DNA of 64,000 bases from Diphasiastrum complanatum (Eukaryota > Streptophyta > Lycopodiopsida > Lycopodiales > Lycopodiaceae). The position numbers and the translations under genes were made by a program. Below, in pieces: positions 1 through 10,744 of the stretch. How positions within the stretch are numbered: the stretch's first letter is position 1; every line of letters begins with the position of its first letter. The DNA is taken from contig MU832157.1 in assembly GCA_029204225.1 (NCBI GenBank), positions 20,397 to 84,396 on the forward strand, written 5' to 3'. The notes beneath the pieces are model-generated. The model was not told the origin of the DNA. It saw nothing but the letters and a program-made list of their open reading frames with translations, and did no database searches.

Positions 1-422
1 ATGTTGATAATACACAGAAGCATTATGTGTCTTCACTCCAGAAAACTTGGCCTTGCAGAAATTGAGAAACATAAGCTCTTACCCCTAGAAGAAGAAACAT
101 ATACTGGAAGGCAAAACTAATTTTCTTGCCTTATTATATTGTAAAAGTCAACTGCCAGATTGTCAACACACAAAAGCTCATGCTAGTCAAGCTACCCATG
201 GTTTTCCTACAAGTTGTCCAAGTATGCCTTTGCTAGGCCATCACAACTTGATCCTTTGATATAATGTAAACATATCAGTAAAGAAAAGCTGAAAACTAAC
301 TAAATAAGATCATATTCAATCTTTATAAATACATGCTCACAATTCAGCATGTCTTCATGAGCATTAAGTTTTATACCCAAGAAAAGCTCAATGATAGCTT
401 GTGTTTACATCAAAGGTCTAAT

Positions 423-884
423 CAAAGATGCACGATCCGGGAATTCCCGTTAGGGTTTCCTGAATGGCAAATTTCTTTTTGTTTTTTTTTTATAGTTGCC
501 AACATGGGTATCATGTGAAAGGATATCCAAAAAGCAATTATCATGCAGTTCTGTTGCTTGGTTTCAGTCTTTCAGATGGCTACATTCATCAAAAATTTGG
601 ACATCACAGATCTGCAAATATTTGCTTTTGCATTCACAGGCTACATTCATCAGAAATCTGGACATCAGCAGATCTGCAAACCATTGGCATAACAAAGACA
701 AAATCACATATTCAATTCAAAATCTATATTCATTTCAATAGCAAAAGCAGCGGATCTGGACGCAAAAAAAAATTTGCAGATTTTTTGTGATCCGAGACCA
801 CGTTCTTGGTCCCGGATTGCTGGCGATCCGGATCACACTATCCAAAAACGTTTTTGCAGCGGATCGTGATCCGCTGCAACTCTG
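423..884 (+). mobile_element. hAT-like MITE, copy 1
   Basis: This 462-bp non-autonomous DNA transposon begins CAAAGATGCA and ends CTGCAACTCTG, imperfect terminal inverted repeats of about 11 bp. It is flanked by 8-bp duplications GGTCTAAT (415-422) and GGTCTAAC (885-892), one mismatch. An 8-bp duplication and CAGAG-type ends are hallmarks of the hAT superfamily. It shares its body with the copy at 11996-12562, including the motif GGAATTCCCGTTAGGGTTTC near 440 and the sub-terminal palindrome at 856-877. It has no coding capacity; short ORFs inside it are chance. The 790-820 region can fold as nested hairpins (ATCCGAGACCA against TGGTCCCGGAT). Confidence 0.8.
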
Positions 885-892
885 GGTCTAAC

Positions 893-1262
893 TAATATAC
901 AGGATACAATTTTCTTGTTATTTTTAAAGCATACCACTACAAGACTAATCTGACAGTAAACCAACCTAGACAACCTTCTCAATAGACCGTCAATTCATTA
1001 CAATTAGCCATGTATTTCATCATTATCCAAAGCACTTGAATGATTGCTTTAGCAGAACAATCGCGTTTAGAAATTCATGATAGGTAGCAGATTTGCTGCT
1101 AAGACCTGAGGCATACATCAAACGTTTTGGTCCAAATTAATCAAATATTAGTAACAAGAAGGCTACTTCCTCTTATTTCATATGCTTTGGCATCCTCCAG
1201 GATAGGAAATTTGTTCTTATGTAACCAAATACATGAATGCATGTAGAAACATCGTTAAACAT
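893..1262. other. No gene seen
   Basis: AT-rich sequence between the MITE and the last recognised exon of the minus-strand gene. It could be 3' untranslated sequence of that gene, but no polyadenylation signal stands out. Confidence 0.3.
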
Positions 1263-2124
1263 CAAATTAAGAGCTCAAAAAGGAACAAAGTAGAATCATA
1301 AAGCAACCACACCACTTCAGTACTATTGTCATTGGAGTCAGCAATCTCAGCATCTTCAGATATGTTGGCTTTCTCAAGCATTGAAGACAACTCCTCATGC
1401 ATCATGTTATTGGCCTTCTCAACAAGGGACTGAAGGTTCAACATATTCTCATGAACTGCAAAAGGGAAATCACACCAGGCATATGAAATATAGTATGAGC
1501 AAATGTTAAAACGTCATTTCGACAACCAACCGAAATATAAAAACCTATAGATGTGTGCTATTGTATCCTCTGACCTTGCATAATGTGGTTGTGAAGTTTC
1601 TTGAAATGTGTATCCACTTTTAGAGTCACATGCAAAAAAGAAAATCAGGAGCACAAAAGTTGTTAGTATAAACCAAGGGGGAACAAGCTGAAATAGAAAA
1701 AAAAACTCCTCCTTTATCTAAAACCTGCACAGTCAGTTCATCTTTGTCAATCTCTGCAGCATAGAGGTAATGAGGGCAAGATAACTGGAGCACGGAACAT
1801 ACTTCTTTAGTCAGCTTAAGGTAAAAAGCATGGAGCAGAAAAATTATGATAATCTTTCAAAGAGACGATGCATACATGCCCATACAAGAAGAAGCAACCA
1901 ACATAAGTTCCTCCAGAGATAGGTGCTATCATATTCTCATTGCAAAAAAAATGTCATTTCCATTCTAGAAATGTACACCCTACATTTACTCACAACCAGC
2001 TTGTCCATATAAGAATGTCGGCAACCAGCCTCCATATAGTTTGTAGCTCTGACACTTGGATTTCTTGCAAATAAATCCGCAACCACATTTGAGGTATCAT
2101 GCAAAGGTGGTCTTCCAAACAAAT
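1263..2124 (-). CDS. Unrecognised multi-exon gene, partial
   Basis: Four coding-looking exons lie on the minus strand: 2124-1994, 1814-1725, 1616-1575 and 1455-about 1311. The first starts after a tttcag acceptor, reads LFGRPPLHDTSNVVADL and ends at a perfect GTGAGT donor. The second reads LTKEVCSVLQLSCPHYLYA and ends CAG/GT. The third and fourth join in phase as HNHIMQVHENMLNLQ and continue into a Glu-rich, probably coiled-coil stretch (SLVEKANNMMHEELSSML). The junction between the second and third exons does not keep the phase that the later exons need, so a small exon was missed, a base is wrong, or the gene is broken. The piece at about 1-55 (minus), after a ctgcaag acceptor, may be a further exon. 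The final reading can run to a stop at 1262-1264. I do not recognise the family. Dense codon-like text between good splice sites argues for a real host gene. Confidence 0.5.
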
Positions 2125-4500
2125 CTGAAATATAGAAAAGCTTATGAGTGTACTCTTAACCTCAAATAACTGTCAAAACTTACTAAAATAAACAACCCCT
2201 AGAATGAAAAGCCTTCAACCTTTGAATATAATATTTCTGTGAAGAATCCAGCAAAATAATATAAGGAGATGCATGTAAATAATGTCTTAAGAAGGTTTTC
2301 TATTGAAGAAAAGCTTTACAAATTTTAGCCATAGAATGGACTAAGTATCAAATTGAAAAAATTGCATCGCTTACTTCTTAGAATAGCATTTTGTCGTTAT
2401 TCCCTAGTTGAATAAAAATGAGAAAATCAGGAAAGAACTAGCATTAGTCATTGGGAAGGAAACACACTGAGTAAGAAATAGACAATGACATTTAGATTTC
2501 ATAAGACTGAAATGCTCCTCCCTCTCTGTCATCCCCATGGAACACACCTCGCAAACCCTGTCTCTCATGAAATCTCCTAAGAAGACCCTATTTGAACTTG
2601 TAACTAGTGTGATGAAACTAAAAGTTGCTCCAAAGCAATCTTAAGGCTATGAGATAGTCTGGAGTCCAAGAAAGAAGTGTAGGAAGACCGGCTGCATCTA
2701 GCTCCAAAAAATGTATCTTGTAGAAGTCTAGTTTGACCCCACTGAGCCCAAGCAAACATGCTGAACATATCATCTACTGATGACTCACCAAATTATTGCA
2801 TGTGTTCCCTCCAAGAGGTGAGATATGGAGAAGCCAACTGAAAGTAGTAAACATGATCTTTAAAAATACCAAGAAAAAAGATGCCCCTGTTCTAGAGGAT
2901 GTAAATGCTATCAATGGATAACAGCTTGTACACTCATCTGAATCCCCAAAAGCCATAACTCTTTGTACGTAAATGATCAATCAAAAGACAATGTCCCTAT
3001 GCATGGGGAGCATGGTGAACTCAGCTAGATCAATCTAATAATGGCTTGTCGCAAATCATCTGCGACAACACAAAGATTCAAAAGCGTGAAAAGCTATTCC
3101 AATCAAGTTTAGTGAGCCCAATGCACCATGCCTCCGCTGCATACATCGTTGTGGGGGTAACCGATGTATCAAAAAGATGACTCTTCCTTGTCGAGTGTAT
3201 GATGTGTTTCTGAAACAAAACCTCTCCAACAAACCAGACATGGGTGATCCCTGCCTAGTCGCTGAATAGCTGCTCCTCTCATACTAAAGATAGGATCCGA
3301 GAAGAGTAACCCCAAATCGTGTATGAATAGATGAAGTTGGGGCAATGTATATGGTTTTGAGGACCCAAGGAGCAGTTTTTAACTTTTGGTCCATGTGCTC
3401 AAGTTTGGAGGGACCCAACTCATAATGGGGGGTCCATGGGGTAAGTGACCTTCTTCTCCAATTAGCACTTGGCTGTCCAATGCCAAGGCTTTTCATTTGC
3501 TTTTGTAACTCCTATGTAACATATGGCTCTTGGCTGTTGGCTTTTGGATATTCCACATTAGGTACCATTGGCCTTTGGATTTCTCTCTCTCTTCTTGTAT
3601 AAATAGGCTCCCTCTTTCTGCTGAAGAGGTGAGGAAGAGCCTAAAGAGGCTAAAGAGACTAGAGAGAGTGGCTCTGCTTGTGTACATACATTCTTTGGTT
3701 TGTATAGAGATTTGTCTCCATTGATATCCTCCTTTGCTTCCACTTGTATGCATAATTTGTGATTGTTCATAGAACCTTAATCACTCAAAAAATCAATGGA
3801 CTTGCAATGGCAGGGCTTTGGGGCAGCCCAAGGGATGGCTGGAAGGCCCAGCAGACAGGTCCAAAAACCAGCCCCAGAATGCAACCAGGCCACAGATCAG
3901 ACAGCTCGGGCATCAACTGTAGAGCTCAGGCATCAGTGGATAAAATCCGGGCTGCAAGGGACCTAAAAAATAGGGGCTGCCACAACTTCAGATAGAGGGC
4001 GGAAGAGGTAACGAGGGAGGGCAGCAGTGGACAGCAAGGACAGAGTGACAGAGATTAGGTTATCTTAATATTTGTTCACAGAGACAATATGTTTTGTCTC
4101 TACTGCACCACTTTGGCAAATTAAGAATGTCTGGCGGTTCTATTCAAAATTTGGGTTGCACCACCAACCCGTTCCCCATCTCACATTGTGTGAATCGACA
4201 TGCATACTTGAAATAGCTTGGTTTTTCTTTATTGATATATCCAAGAAATTTTATTTTCTAGTAGACCCTCCAACCGTCAGGTTGAACCAATCTTATAATT
4301 ATGCATTTTTTCTCCTGAAAGGTTCCTTTCAATGTACGTTAGTAAATTTTGTTTGCAAAATAGACTTCAAGTCTTGGAGTTTTTGGGCCATTCATTATGC
4401 TATCTATATCTTCCATAAGGAGAACCACTTAAGTATGTCAATCCACCAACCACTAAAACTTTCAGGAAGCATGCAAATTTGAACCACTACTTTGAATGCT
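2125..4500. other. No recognisable gene; possible upstream intron or decayed repeats
   Basis: Only short, unsupported ORFs are present on both strands. A TATAAATAGG box lies at about 3597-3606, followed by a purine-rich leader, and might be a decayed LTR promoter, but no matching LTR or primer site was found nearby. The region could hold further 5' exons of the minus-strand gene below 2124; none was convincing. Confidence 0.3.
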
Positions 4501-4809
4501 TACCTTCTTGTAAAGTCTCCACCTTTTCAAGATGGTGAATGGTAGTTATATCTGGTACTTTGTTTCACTCCCAAATAGGATGTCAACAACCTCTTTTGCA
4601 AAACTGTGCTTTCAGCCCACTCAAGGAATTCTACCACCCCAAACTCCACATCCATAAAGGAGTACCAGCAAAACCAAGGTCTCAACTAGACTCCTCTTTA
4701 TCCCATCTTCATAAATCTGAAAGACAACAAGTTGCTTCCATCCCAAAAAAGGATTTCCATCCTCCAACAAGCCTTTTTGTCAACGCATTTGTGTCATTGA
4801 AGATTTTGT

Positions 4810-5165
4810 AAAATTTCTACTCCCAAGTATTGGTATTCTTGGGTGACTCCAATAGTTGCACCATCCGATGAGAACATTAACCCTTCTTTAGTGGAAAACT
4901 GTCACCTTTGTTTTCTCCAAATTTACACGCAGTCCCAACTTCTTGCAAAACGTTTTTAAAGACTCAATAATATGTTAACTATGTATAGGAATTGCCAAGA
5001 GAACTACATCATCCGCATACAGCAAAAGTTTGATAACATACTGTAGATGCTTCACCCTACTACCTCCTTCCTCCTTAAGGACATCTTTTAGCTTGTACAT
5101 ATATGCCAATAAGTGTGGGAGAGAGAGAGGGCGGCCTTGTTTCACACCAATGCCTCAGGACTACC
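4810..5165 (-). pseudogene. LINE reverse transcriptase relic (YADD)
   Basis: On the minus strand GVKQGRPLSLPHLLAYMY (RT block 4) runs into QYVIKLLLYADDVVLLA at about 5040-4990 (block 5, catalytic Asp pair) and then LKTFCKKLGLRVNLEKTKV, the block 6 helix. A stop follows YADD by about 12 residues and another lies after the EKTK motif; EYQYLGVEIL continues in a different frame. This is the diagnostic non-LTR type polymerase palm, decayed. Confidence 0.8.
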
Positions 5166-5517
5166 AAAAGCCTTTCAAAAATCAACAAAACAACAGTTAA
5201 AATTTTGCTATTTTTTTCTACTTTCTTCAATCATAGCTATTAAAGTGAACAAGTGATCGATTTTCTAGAGCCGGCTTATTCCATAGCATGTTGTCCATTC
5301 ATTTTAAGTCACATACTAAGTTTGCTCTCCAACATATATCCCATACTTCGGCCACAAAATGGCCTATGATGATACTAGATAGTTCTATAATTCGAAGAAT
5401 CCTCCTTATCCCCAATTTTAAACAAAGAAAGAAAATGCTTTGCGACCATTTAAAGGGGAAACTCTCATTAAACCCATTGTTAAACAGATTCGTAATAAAC
5501 AAAACACATCTCAATTT

Positions 5518-5760
5518 TTGGGGCCTTAGGGCCTCAATGTTTTTGTCAGCAAAAGTCCAGTTTCAAACGTGAAGATAGTAGTTTAGGCCCTAAAATGGTC
5601 AATCGAGACCAAAATGAGGCTCTTTGGCCACTTTTGGGGGCCTTGGGGCCCCAATTTTCTTTTCCAGCAAAATGTCCACGTTTTAAACATGTTTGAGAAG
5701 TCCAAGGCCTCAATTTTTTTCAGCAAAAGTCCATGTTTCAAACGCATTTGAAGATGACAT
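5518..5760. repeat. Degenerate tandem repeat inside the LINE relic
   Basis: Three diverged units begin near 5518, 5636 and 5700. Each carries a GGCCTCAA or GGCCCCAA box, then CAGCAAAAGTCC (or AAATGTCC) and a TTTCAAACG-type tail. Spacing is uneven, about 118 and 64 bp. It lies where the LINE RT N-terminus should be. Confidence 0.5.
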
Positions 5761-5909
5761 TGATGAGCAGCACTGAACGTGTAACAAGGTGCGTGGTACA
5801 CAAATAGGGAGGGCAAGGAATCTTGATCTATAACTGAGCCCAAATGAAAAGAAAAGGAAGAATGGTGTCGTGAGAGGGACAGTTAGGTCTGATCAATATG
5901 AAATTTAAG

Positions 5910-6430
5910 ACAATGACCCCATGAGATAATCAAGTACGCTATGGCCACCACTGTGGGGAGGACATCTCATAAAGTGGGCCATCTAGCTAGGGCATCATAA
6001 ATGACCAGCCCATGAGATTCACCCAAATGAACCTTGACATCCCCATCTATAGATGCTCTAAGAAAATTCAACCCCTCTTTGTGAAGTGCCTAGATACATA
6101 GAGGTATAGTGTCCGCATCATGAATATCAATCTAAGTGTCCTATTCGGGCATTCAAGTCACCCAAAAGTTGGGTAGTGCATGTCCTCTCTCATTGAGTAT
6201 GGCATCAGATGATATATCTGCAAATGGGAAGTTTGTATCCTCTGCATATAAGGAAGTCTAGGGTAGAAAGTAGCATGTTGCAAAGATAACATCCCTCTCC
6301 AGAGACCAATGGCACCTCCGTCCACATATAGCATGCTAGCTCATCATGTCTAACCACTATGAAAACATGGTGTAGCAAGTCCCTGTATAGGCATGCCACA
6401 CCACTTGAACTTCTACCACCAACTGATCTC
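5910..6430 (-). pseudogene. LINE apurinic-type endonuclease relic
   Basis: The minus strand reads GGRSSSGVACLYRDLLHH, then VRHDELACYMWTEVPL (6430-6270), the central strands of the exonuclease-endonuclease-phosphatase fold as found in plant LINEs. After frameshifts it gives LLGDLNARIGH (6165-6136), the family's GDxN motif, and finally HSGGHSVLDYLMGS (about 5950-5912), the C-terminal S-V-x-D-Y motif. In life the domain nicks target DNA for target-primed reverse transcription. At least three frame changes and several stops make it a pseudogene. Confidence 0.75.
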
Positions 6431-6765
6431 ATCTATGTGCGATAAACCGAGTCCCAAATGAGGCATAGGAACATCAGCAAACCTCTCTCCTAGCTCCCAT
6501 AAGAAATATAATATCACGATCGACAAAAATCATAAAGGTCTCTCGTTGTTGAAGATTTATGGATATTGTTACAATCTCAAAAATGTATCTGCAATGGGTG
6601 TGGTCAAGACACTGGGGGCCTCCCTTGCCCAGAGGCCCCAACTCCTTATGCAAAACTACCTAGAATGGTCCTCCTGTTCCTGCCATTACAAAAAGTGACC
6701 CATCTCCCAACATCTTTTGCTAAAAGCCTTATGACACACTTCCAACTGTATGTAGGTGAGATCCT

Positions 6766-7200
6766 CTACAGCTCCCCCATGAACTTTGAAGTATGTTGCA
6801 TTGTCTTCAAGGCTACATCATTACCTGAACTCTTGTTGCCAAGTGTAGTATCGAGAAAGCGCCAAACCTCTTGTATAGCATCATTTGTGTTTGGAACATT
6901 GGGTATCCTAATACTAAGGGCCTTACCATCCCTCAATTTATCTATCAAGAGTGTGGCCGAGATCATCACTGCCAGCAGATTCTTCTCTTTCTCTAGGTTG
7001 TTTTTACTATGGCTCTCCAAGACTTTGTATGTTCCTTGTGTTGTTCTAATTTATATTCAAGGTCTTAAATCTTTGCCAAAGCAGCTTCCATCAGTACTCC
7101 CTTTAGAAGTTCTGCATTCTCTGGCCTCCAATTTGCTACGTCTTCTCTCTAAGTTTGACAGTTTCCTCTTTCATAGGGCTTCAGAACCAGCCCCCATTTA
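6766..7200 (-). pseudogene. ORF1-like coiled-coil relic of LINE
   Basis: Two overlapping minus-strand frames give a Lys/Glu-rich helical stretch (ALAKI-DLEYKLEQHKEH, then NLEKEKNLLAVMISATLL), broken by a stop and a frameshift near 7015. It sits just upstream of the endonuclease relic on the same strand, the position expected of a LINE ORF1 or N-terminal region. No zinc knuckle is visible. The assignment rests on position and coiled-coil character only. Confidence 0.35.
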
Positions 7201-7599
7201 GCAAATAAGACAGAGGGGTAGCTGTAGGGGAGTAGGTGTCTTCTCTACAATTCTAGTGAAAGAATGTAATGATTGCAAAGTCTAATGGAATAGCTAGCAG
7301 TGGAAGAGGATGGACAACAAATTCATGGACAGCAAAAGGGAGTGTAGGCTTACAATGGATAAGAGCTTAAGTAAAACAAGGCAATCAAGTCCAAGACTAA
7401 GGCAGAATCTAATCCTCCTTGAAGGTGCAGCCTTAAGCAATGAATGGGAGCTGAAAAGGCGTTGACTAGTGCTAAAGGGAGGGCTGAAATCAGCGCAAAA
7501 AGGGGGGCCTAAATCAGGGCTAGAAGATACTTAAAGATAGGACTAAAAAGGTCCCTAAAATCAGTGTCAGAAGGAGAGAGAAAAGGGTTAGGATGAGAG

Positions 7600-7750
7600 C
7601 AAAGTTGCATCGAATCGCGGTTCAAACCAGTTTGAACCATTTTTGCCCCACACCAACACAAAAAAACGATCGGTTCAAACTGTTGCCGATTCGAACCCAG
7701 CTAACTGGTTCGAATCAGGACGAACCGGGACGAATCGGCTTGCAACACTG
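7600..7750. mobile_element. Short hAT-like MITE, second family
   Basis: This 151-bp element starts CAAAGTTGCATCGAATCG and ends with CGATTCG-type sequence and TTGCAACACTG. The reverse complement of its end (CAGTGTTGCAAGC) pairs with the start. The flanking octamers GATGAGAG (7592-7599) and GAGTAGAG (7751-7758) match at six of eight positions, consistent with an aged 8-bp duplication. The body holds repeated GGTTCAAAC/GTTTGAACC words, so most of it can fold back. It has no coding capacity. Its ends resemble those of the larger MITE in this window, suggesting mobilisation by related transposases. Confidence 0.55.
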
Positions 7751-8026
7751 GAGTAGAGCTAAAACCTGTACTAGGTTTAAAGCTAGAAATAGCAGCCACG
7801 TCTACCTTAGGGTTTTGATAAGCTCCAGTCAACGAAATTTCATGGATAGACACGAGTGTTTCAATATATCCCTTAATACATATTCTATTTCACCGAAAGT
7901 TAATATGTATCATGGCTGTTTGAGCTCCTTGCAAAATGTATAAATAGATGCAACCTTCATAATGAAAAGTTTGAAAAGAGGGTTTCTGAAAATTAGGTTT
8001 CGGGGAGGAAAAATAGCAAGGTGGGT

Positions 8027-8040
8027 GTGTGGGTGTGTGG

Positions 8041-8135
<95 letters not shown>
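8027..8135. repeat. Compound (GT)n(GA)n microsatellite
   Basis: A GT-rich stretch to about 8070 passes directly into about 32 GA units. On the minus strand the order is the LINE 3' end (gttaataaaa), then (CT)n, then (CA)n, so the repeat directly abuts the 3' terminus of the LINE at 8137. Confidence 0.95.
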
Positions 8136-8136
<1 letters not shown>

Positions 8137-8139
<3 letters not shown>

Positions 8140-9330
8140 ATTAACATCTTTTCCACGCCAAAAGGTGTATAAGATGAACAAGTACATCAGATAAGATGGC
8201 AACAAGACGGTAAAGCAAATCTAACTAAGAAGAGATTGATATAGCCAGGATTATATGGTATGTGTACCATTTACATGCTCAACTGGACACTGCTTCATTT
8301 CTCTAGCTCAAACTCTATCTCAAAGTTAAGACTCATTAAATATAGGCTTATGATCTACAAATCTGATAATACCATCACGATAGATAAGTCGTTTGCCACT
8401 TGACAGAGCTTCTTGTTTTGCCTTCTTATGTTCTTGAACTTGGATGAAAGTAAGATCTTCGTCCAAATAGATTTTGGTATCCCGCAATTTAGATCACTTC
8501 CCCAAAACTTCACACTGGTGAGACACTGATGTGAACCGGATGGCAAGAGCATCCAAGTCCTCCTTAGGTCGCCAGAAGGACCCAAATACTCTTTTCATCT
8601 GGGTCCTTCTGGCGACCTAAGGACCTGGATGACAAGAGTATCGGGATGGAGTTAATGTCTAAGCATAAAGCTCCTGGAAGTGTTGAAGATCATCATTTTG
8701 GTCTCTCCAAAGTTAACCCCTAGGCCCCATTTGGAGCAGAAGTCATGAAGGCAATCAAGCTGCCATTGTAGGCACCACATCATCTGGACGAAGGCTTTCC
8801 TGAAGACAACGAAGAAACAATTAACTCGCTTCTCCGATGTCAGGCTTCCCCAATGATGCCTTTGGGGAGATCGACATGCGTGTGTCAATATGAATGGTAT
8901 ATAAGGTGGTGGCAAAATGTCACCCCAGTTAGACAAAATGGGATTTGGAGATTCTCATTGGTCCATGTTTTCCCTAGAACGTCATTGAAGGGCATTTGAA
9001 AAGCATTTGAAGTTTAGTGAAAATGAGTTGAAGATCACATGTGCATTTAGAGCTTTCTAGAGAGAGAGCCGATGCCTTCACAATCATTGACATTAAATCC
9101 ATAAGTTGTAAAATGACAGGTATAGATCCTAATTATGATTTTCGAGAGGCCCTTAGAGGAAGCTATTGTTAAGGTTAAAGCTAAGATCCCCAACTTTATC
9201 TTCACTCCTACAATCACTTATAATATACTTAGGGGCCCAAAATTAGATTGAAGGGGCCATCAATAAAGCAGGGACCAACATAGGTCCTCAAAATGCATTG
9301 TATATCCATAACAGTAAGCAGTCATAGTTA
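8137..9330 (-). mobile_element. LINE fragment with microsatellite tail and inverted 5' part
   Basis: The minus strand 8940-8640 encodes an RT relic (LDCLHDFCSKWGLGVNFGET, after a DDVV pair in another frame near 8775). Further down, 8460-8137 matches the LINE 3' end at 50858-51178, ending TTAATAAA next to (CT)n. The segment 9085-9330 is homologous to 14420-14185 but in the opposite relative orientation, whereas 8650-8790 is in the same orientation as 14024-14165. That is the arrangement expected of a 5'-inverted LINE insertion. It is dead: frames are broken throughout. Confidence 0.65.
8553..8632. repeat. Inverted repeat (hairpin) within LINE fragment
   Basis: Two arms of about 30 bp sharing TTAGGTCGCCAGAAGGACCC and its complement flank a loop of about 15 bases (near 8585-8599). 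One arm has a small insertion. It may be a fold-back duplication made during reverse transcription. Confidence 0.7.
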
Positions 9331-10600
9331 CAAGTTGAGATGACTGTCGTTAGACTGGGGTTACCTTGATGGTGACCATGGCTAGTCGCTAGGTGGCTTG
9401 ACTGGTCTAGTGACCACTGAGAAATGTTGGTGCAGGAGGGTAGTCACTAGCAACCGCTACATCTTATTGTCGTGTTAGGCAAGGAGATCTGATCGAGGCC
9501 TGATCAACTAACTCACATTCATGTGACCCAAAAACTAAAAGGACACACAAAGAGATTAAAGAGCCTCCTATGGTGGGGAGTAGCCTCGTTCTCTTAGTGG
9601 CTAGTTTCAAAGACGAGCCTGTAGAGAGGAGCTTGTAATAGTAACAAAAAACCTACGCTATGATTCCCATTTAGAGGTAAGCTAACGAAGTCAAAGGATA
9701 TTGAAGGTAAAAATCCAAATTCTTGTGAAACTTATGCTTTTCTAATTGCATGGCTAATCCTTACCTTATATGATGATAACCAGCAAGAAACTATGTTATG
9801 TGCAATCATACCAAAAAAACAAGCATACTTCACAAACTAATTTATATTGACCTTAAACATATTGGAATGGAAAAGCAAGAAATGTGAAGGTTTCCTACCA
9901 AGATCTTGTTGAAAACCAGCTAACATTTGACTTCCCAACTTTTGCATATTCTCAAAGTCCAAAACCCTGAGAATGAAATGGCAAATCACTCAAAAGACAA
10001 AATGACATTGCTCGTACTCAACCAATCAATATCTTGTACTTTGAAGAGCTTGCTAAAAAGCTAGATTCGAAAAAAAAACTTAAGGGAGGACATGAATTAG
10101 CAAATATCACCATCATAGAAGTAGGAAAAGCATAACAACTTTTGATAGGAGATTAAAAGAACCTACAAATCTATTCTGGAACTAATCTAAGCCCCCACTT
10201 GAAAAGAATGATGAATGATGATTTGCACAGGAGATAAATTGTCGCATAAAGGTTTCTACAAGAAACTTTGAGTATGACACAAAATTTCAATGCAAAACTG
10301 GATTTTTAACAAACTAGGGGATATGATAGTTCAATCTATTTTTAACAAATTGTTAAAACATTTGTTAACATGAGCCATTACTAGCTAGTTGGTAAGAGTT
10401 GTCTATAGTAGTCATGAGTTGGCTTCTTAGTTTTCAATTTTCATTGTGGACCACATGACGGATGACTTGTCCTACATACAATATCTATGTGTCAACTTTC
10501 CAAGGACTACCCAACTGGCATGAGCTGGTGGTTTTAGTGTTGTCTTCATTCGAAGTCTACCTATTTGTGAGCATTCTGTTTTTTGTGCAGAAATCAGCCA
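9331..10600. other. No gene seen
   Basis: Low-complexity AT-rich plant DNA without a supported ORF, repeat boundary or RNA gene. It may be old repeat sequence between the LINE and the Copia gag fragment. Confidence 0.3.
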
Positions 10601-10744
10601 CCTTTTTCATTATTCTTTGAGCAAATTGCATGTGGAGTATTGCAATCAATTGTGCTCATATTTTCAGCTTTATGGTTGCTGCCCATTGAGTAGATTTTGT
10701 CTTGGAAAATCTTTTTCCTATCTACTACAAGCTAATTTTTCTGT

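Larger units (their letters stand above)
4500..7200 (-). mobile_element. Decayed non-LTR retrotransposon (LINE), minus strand
   Basis: Pieces of a LINE lie in the right order on the minus strand: an ORF1-like coiled-coil stretch (7200-6766), an endonuclease domain (about 6430-5910) and reverse-transcriptase blocks 4-6 (about 5165-4810). Many stops and frameshifts separate them, and the N-terminal half of the RT is missing or scrambled by a local tandem repeat at 5518-5760. No intact ORF remains, so this is an old dead copy. The 3' end was not located; the coding trace fades near 4500. Confidence 0.75.

Noticed and set aside
3590-3780. TATAAATAGG box with a purine-rich leader, possible promoter
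   Set aside because: No gene or LTR could be attached to it; ORFs nearby are short.
6566-7201. 211-codon plus-strand ORF, the longest in the first 14 kb
   Set aside because: It lies opposite a LINE relic on the minus strand and has no motif of its own; a shadow reading.
7890-8205. ORFs encoding Ser-Leu and Thr-His repeats, also at 28435-28734, 33549-33878, 46833-47304, 62094-62327 and 63365-63574
   Set aside because: They are translations of GA/CT and CA/GT microsatellites, not proteins.
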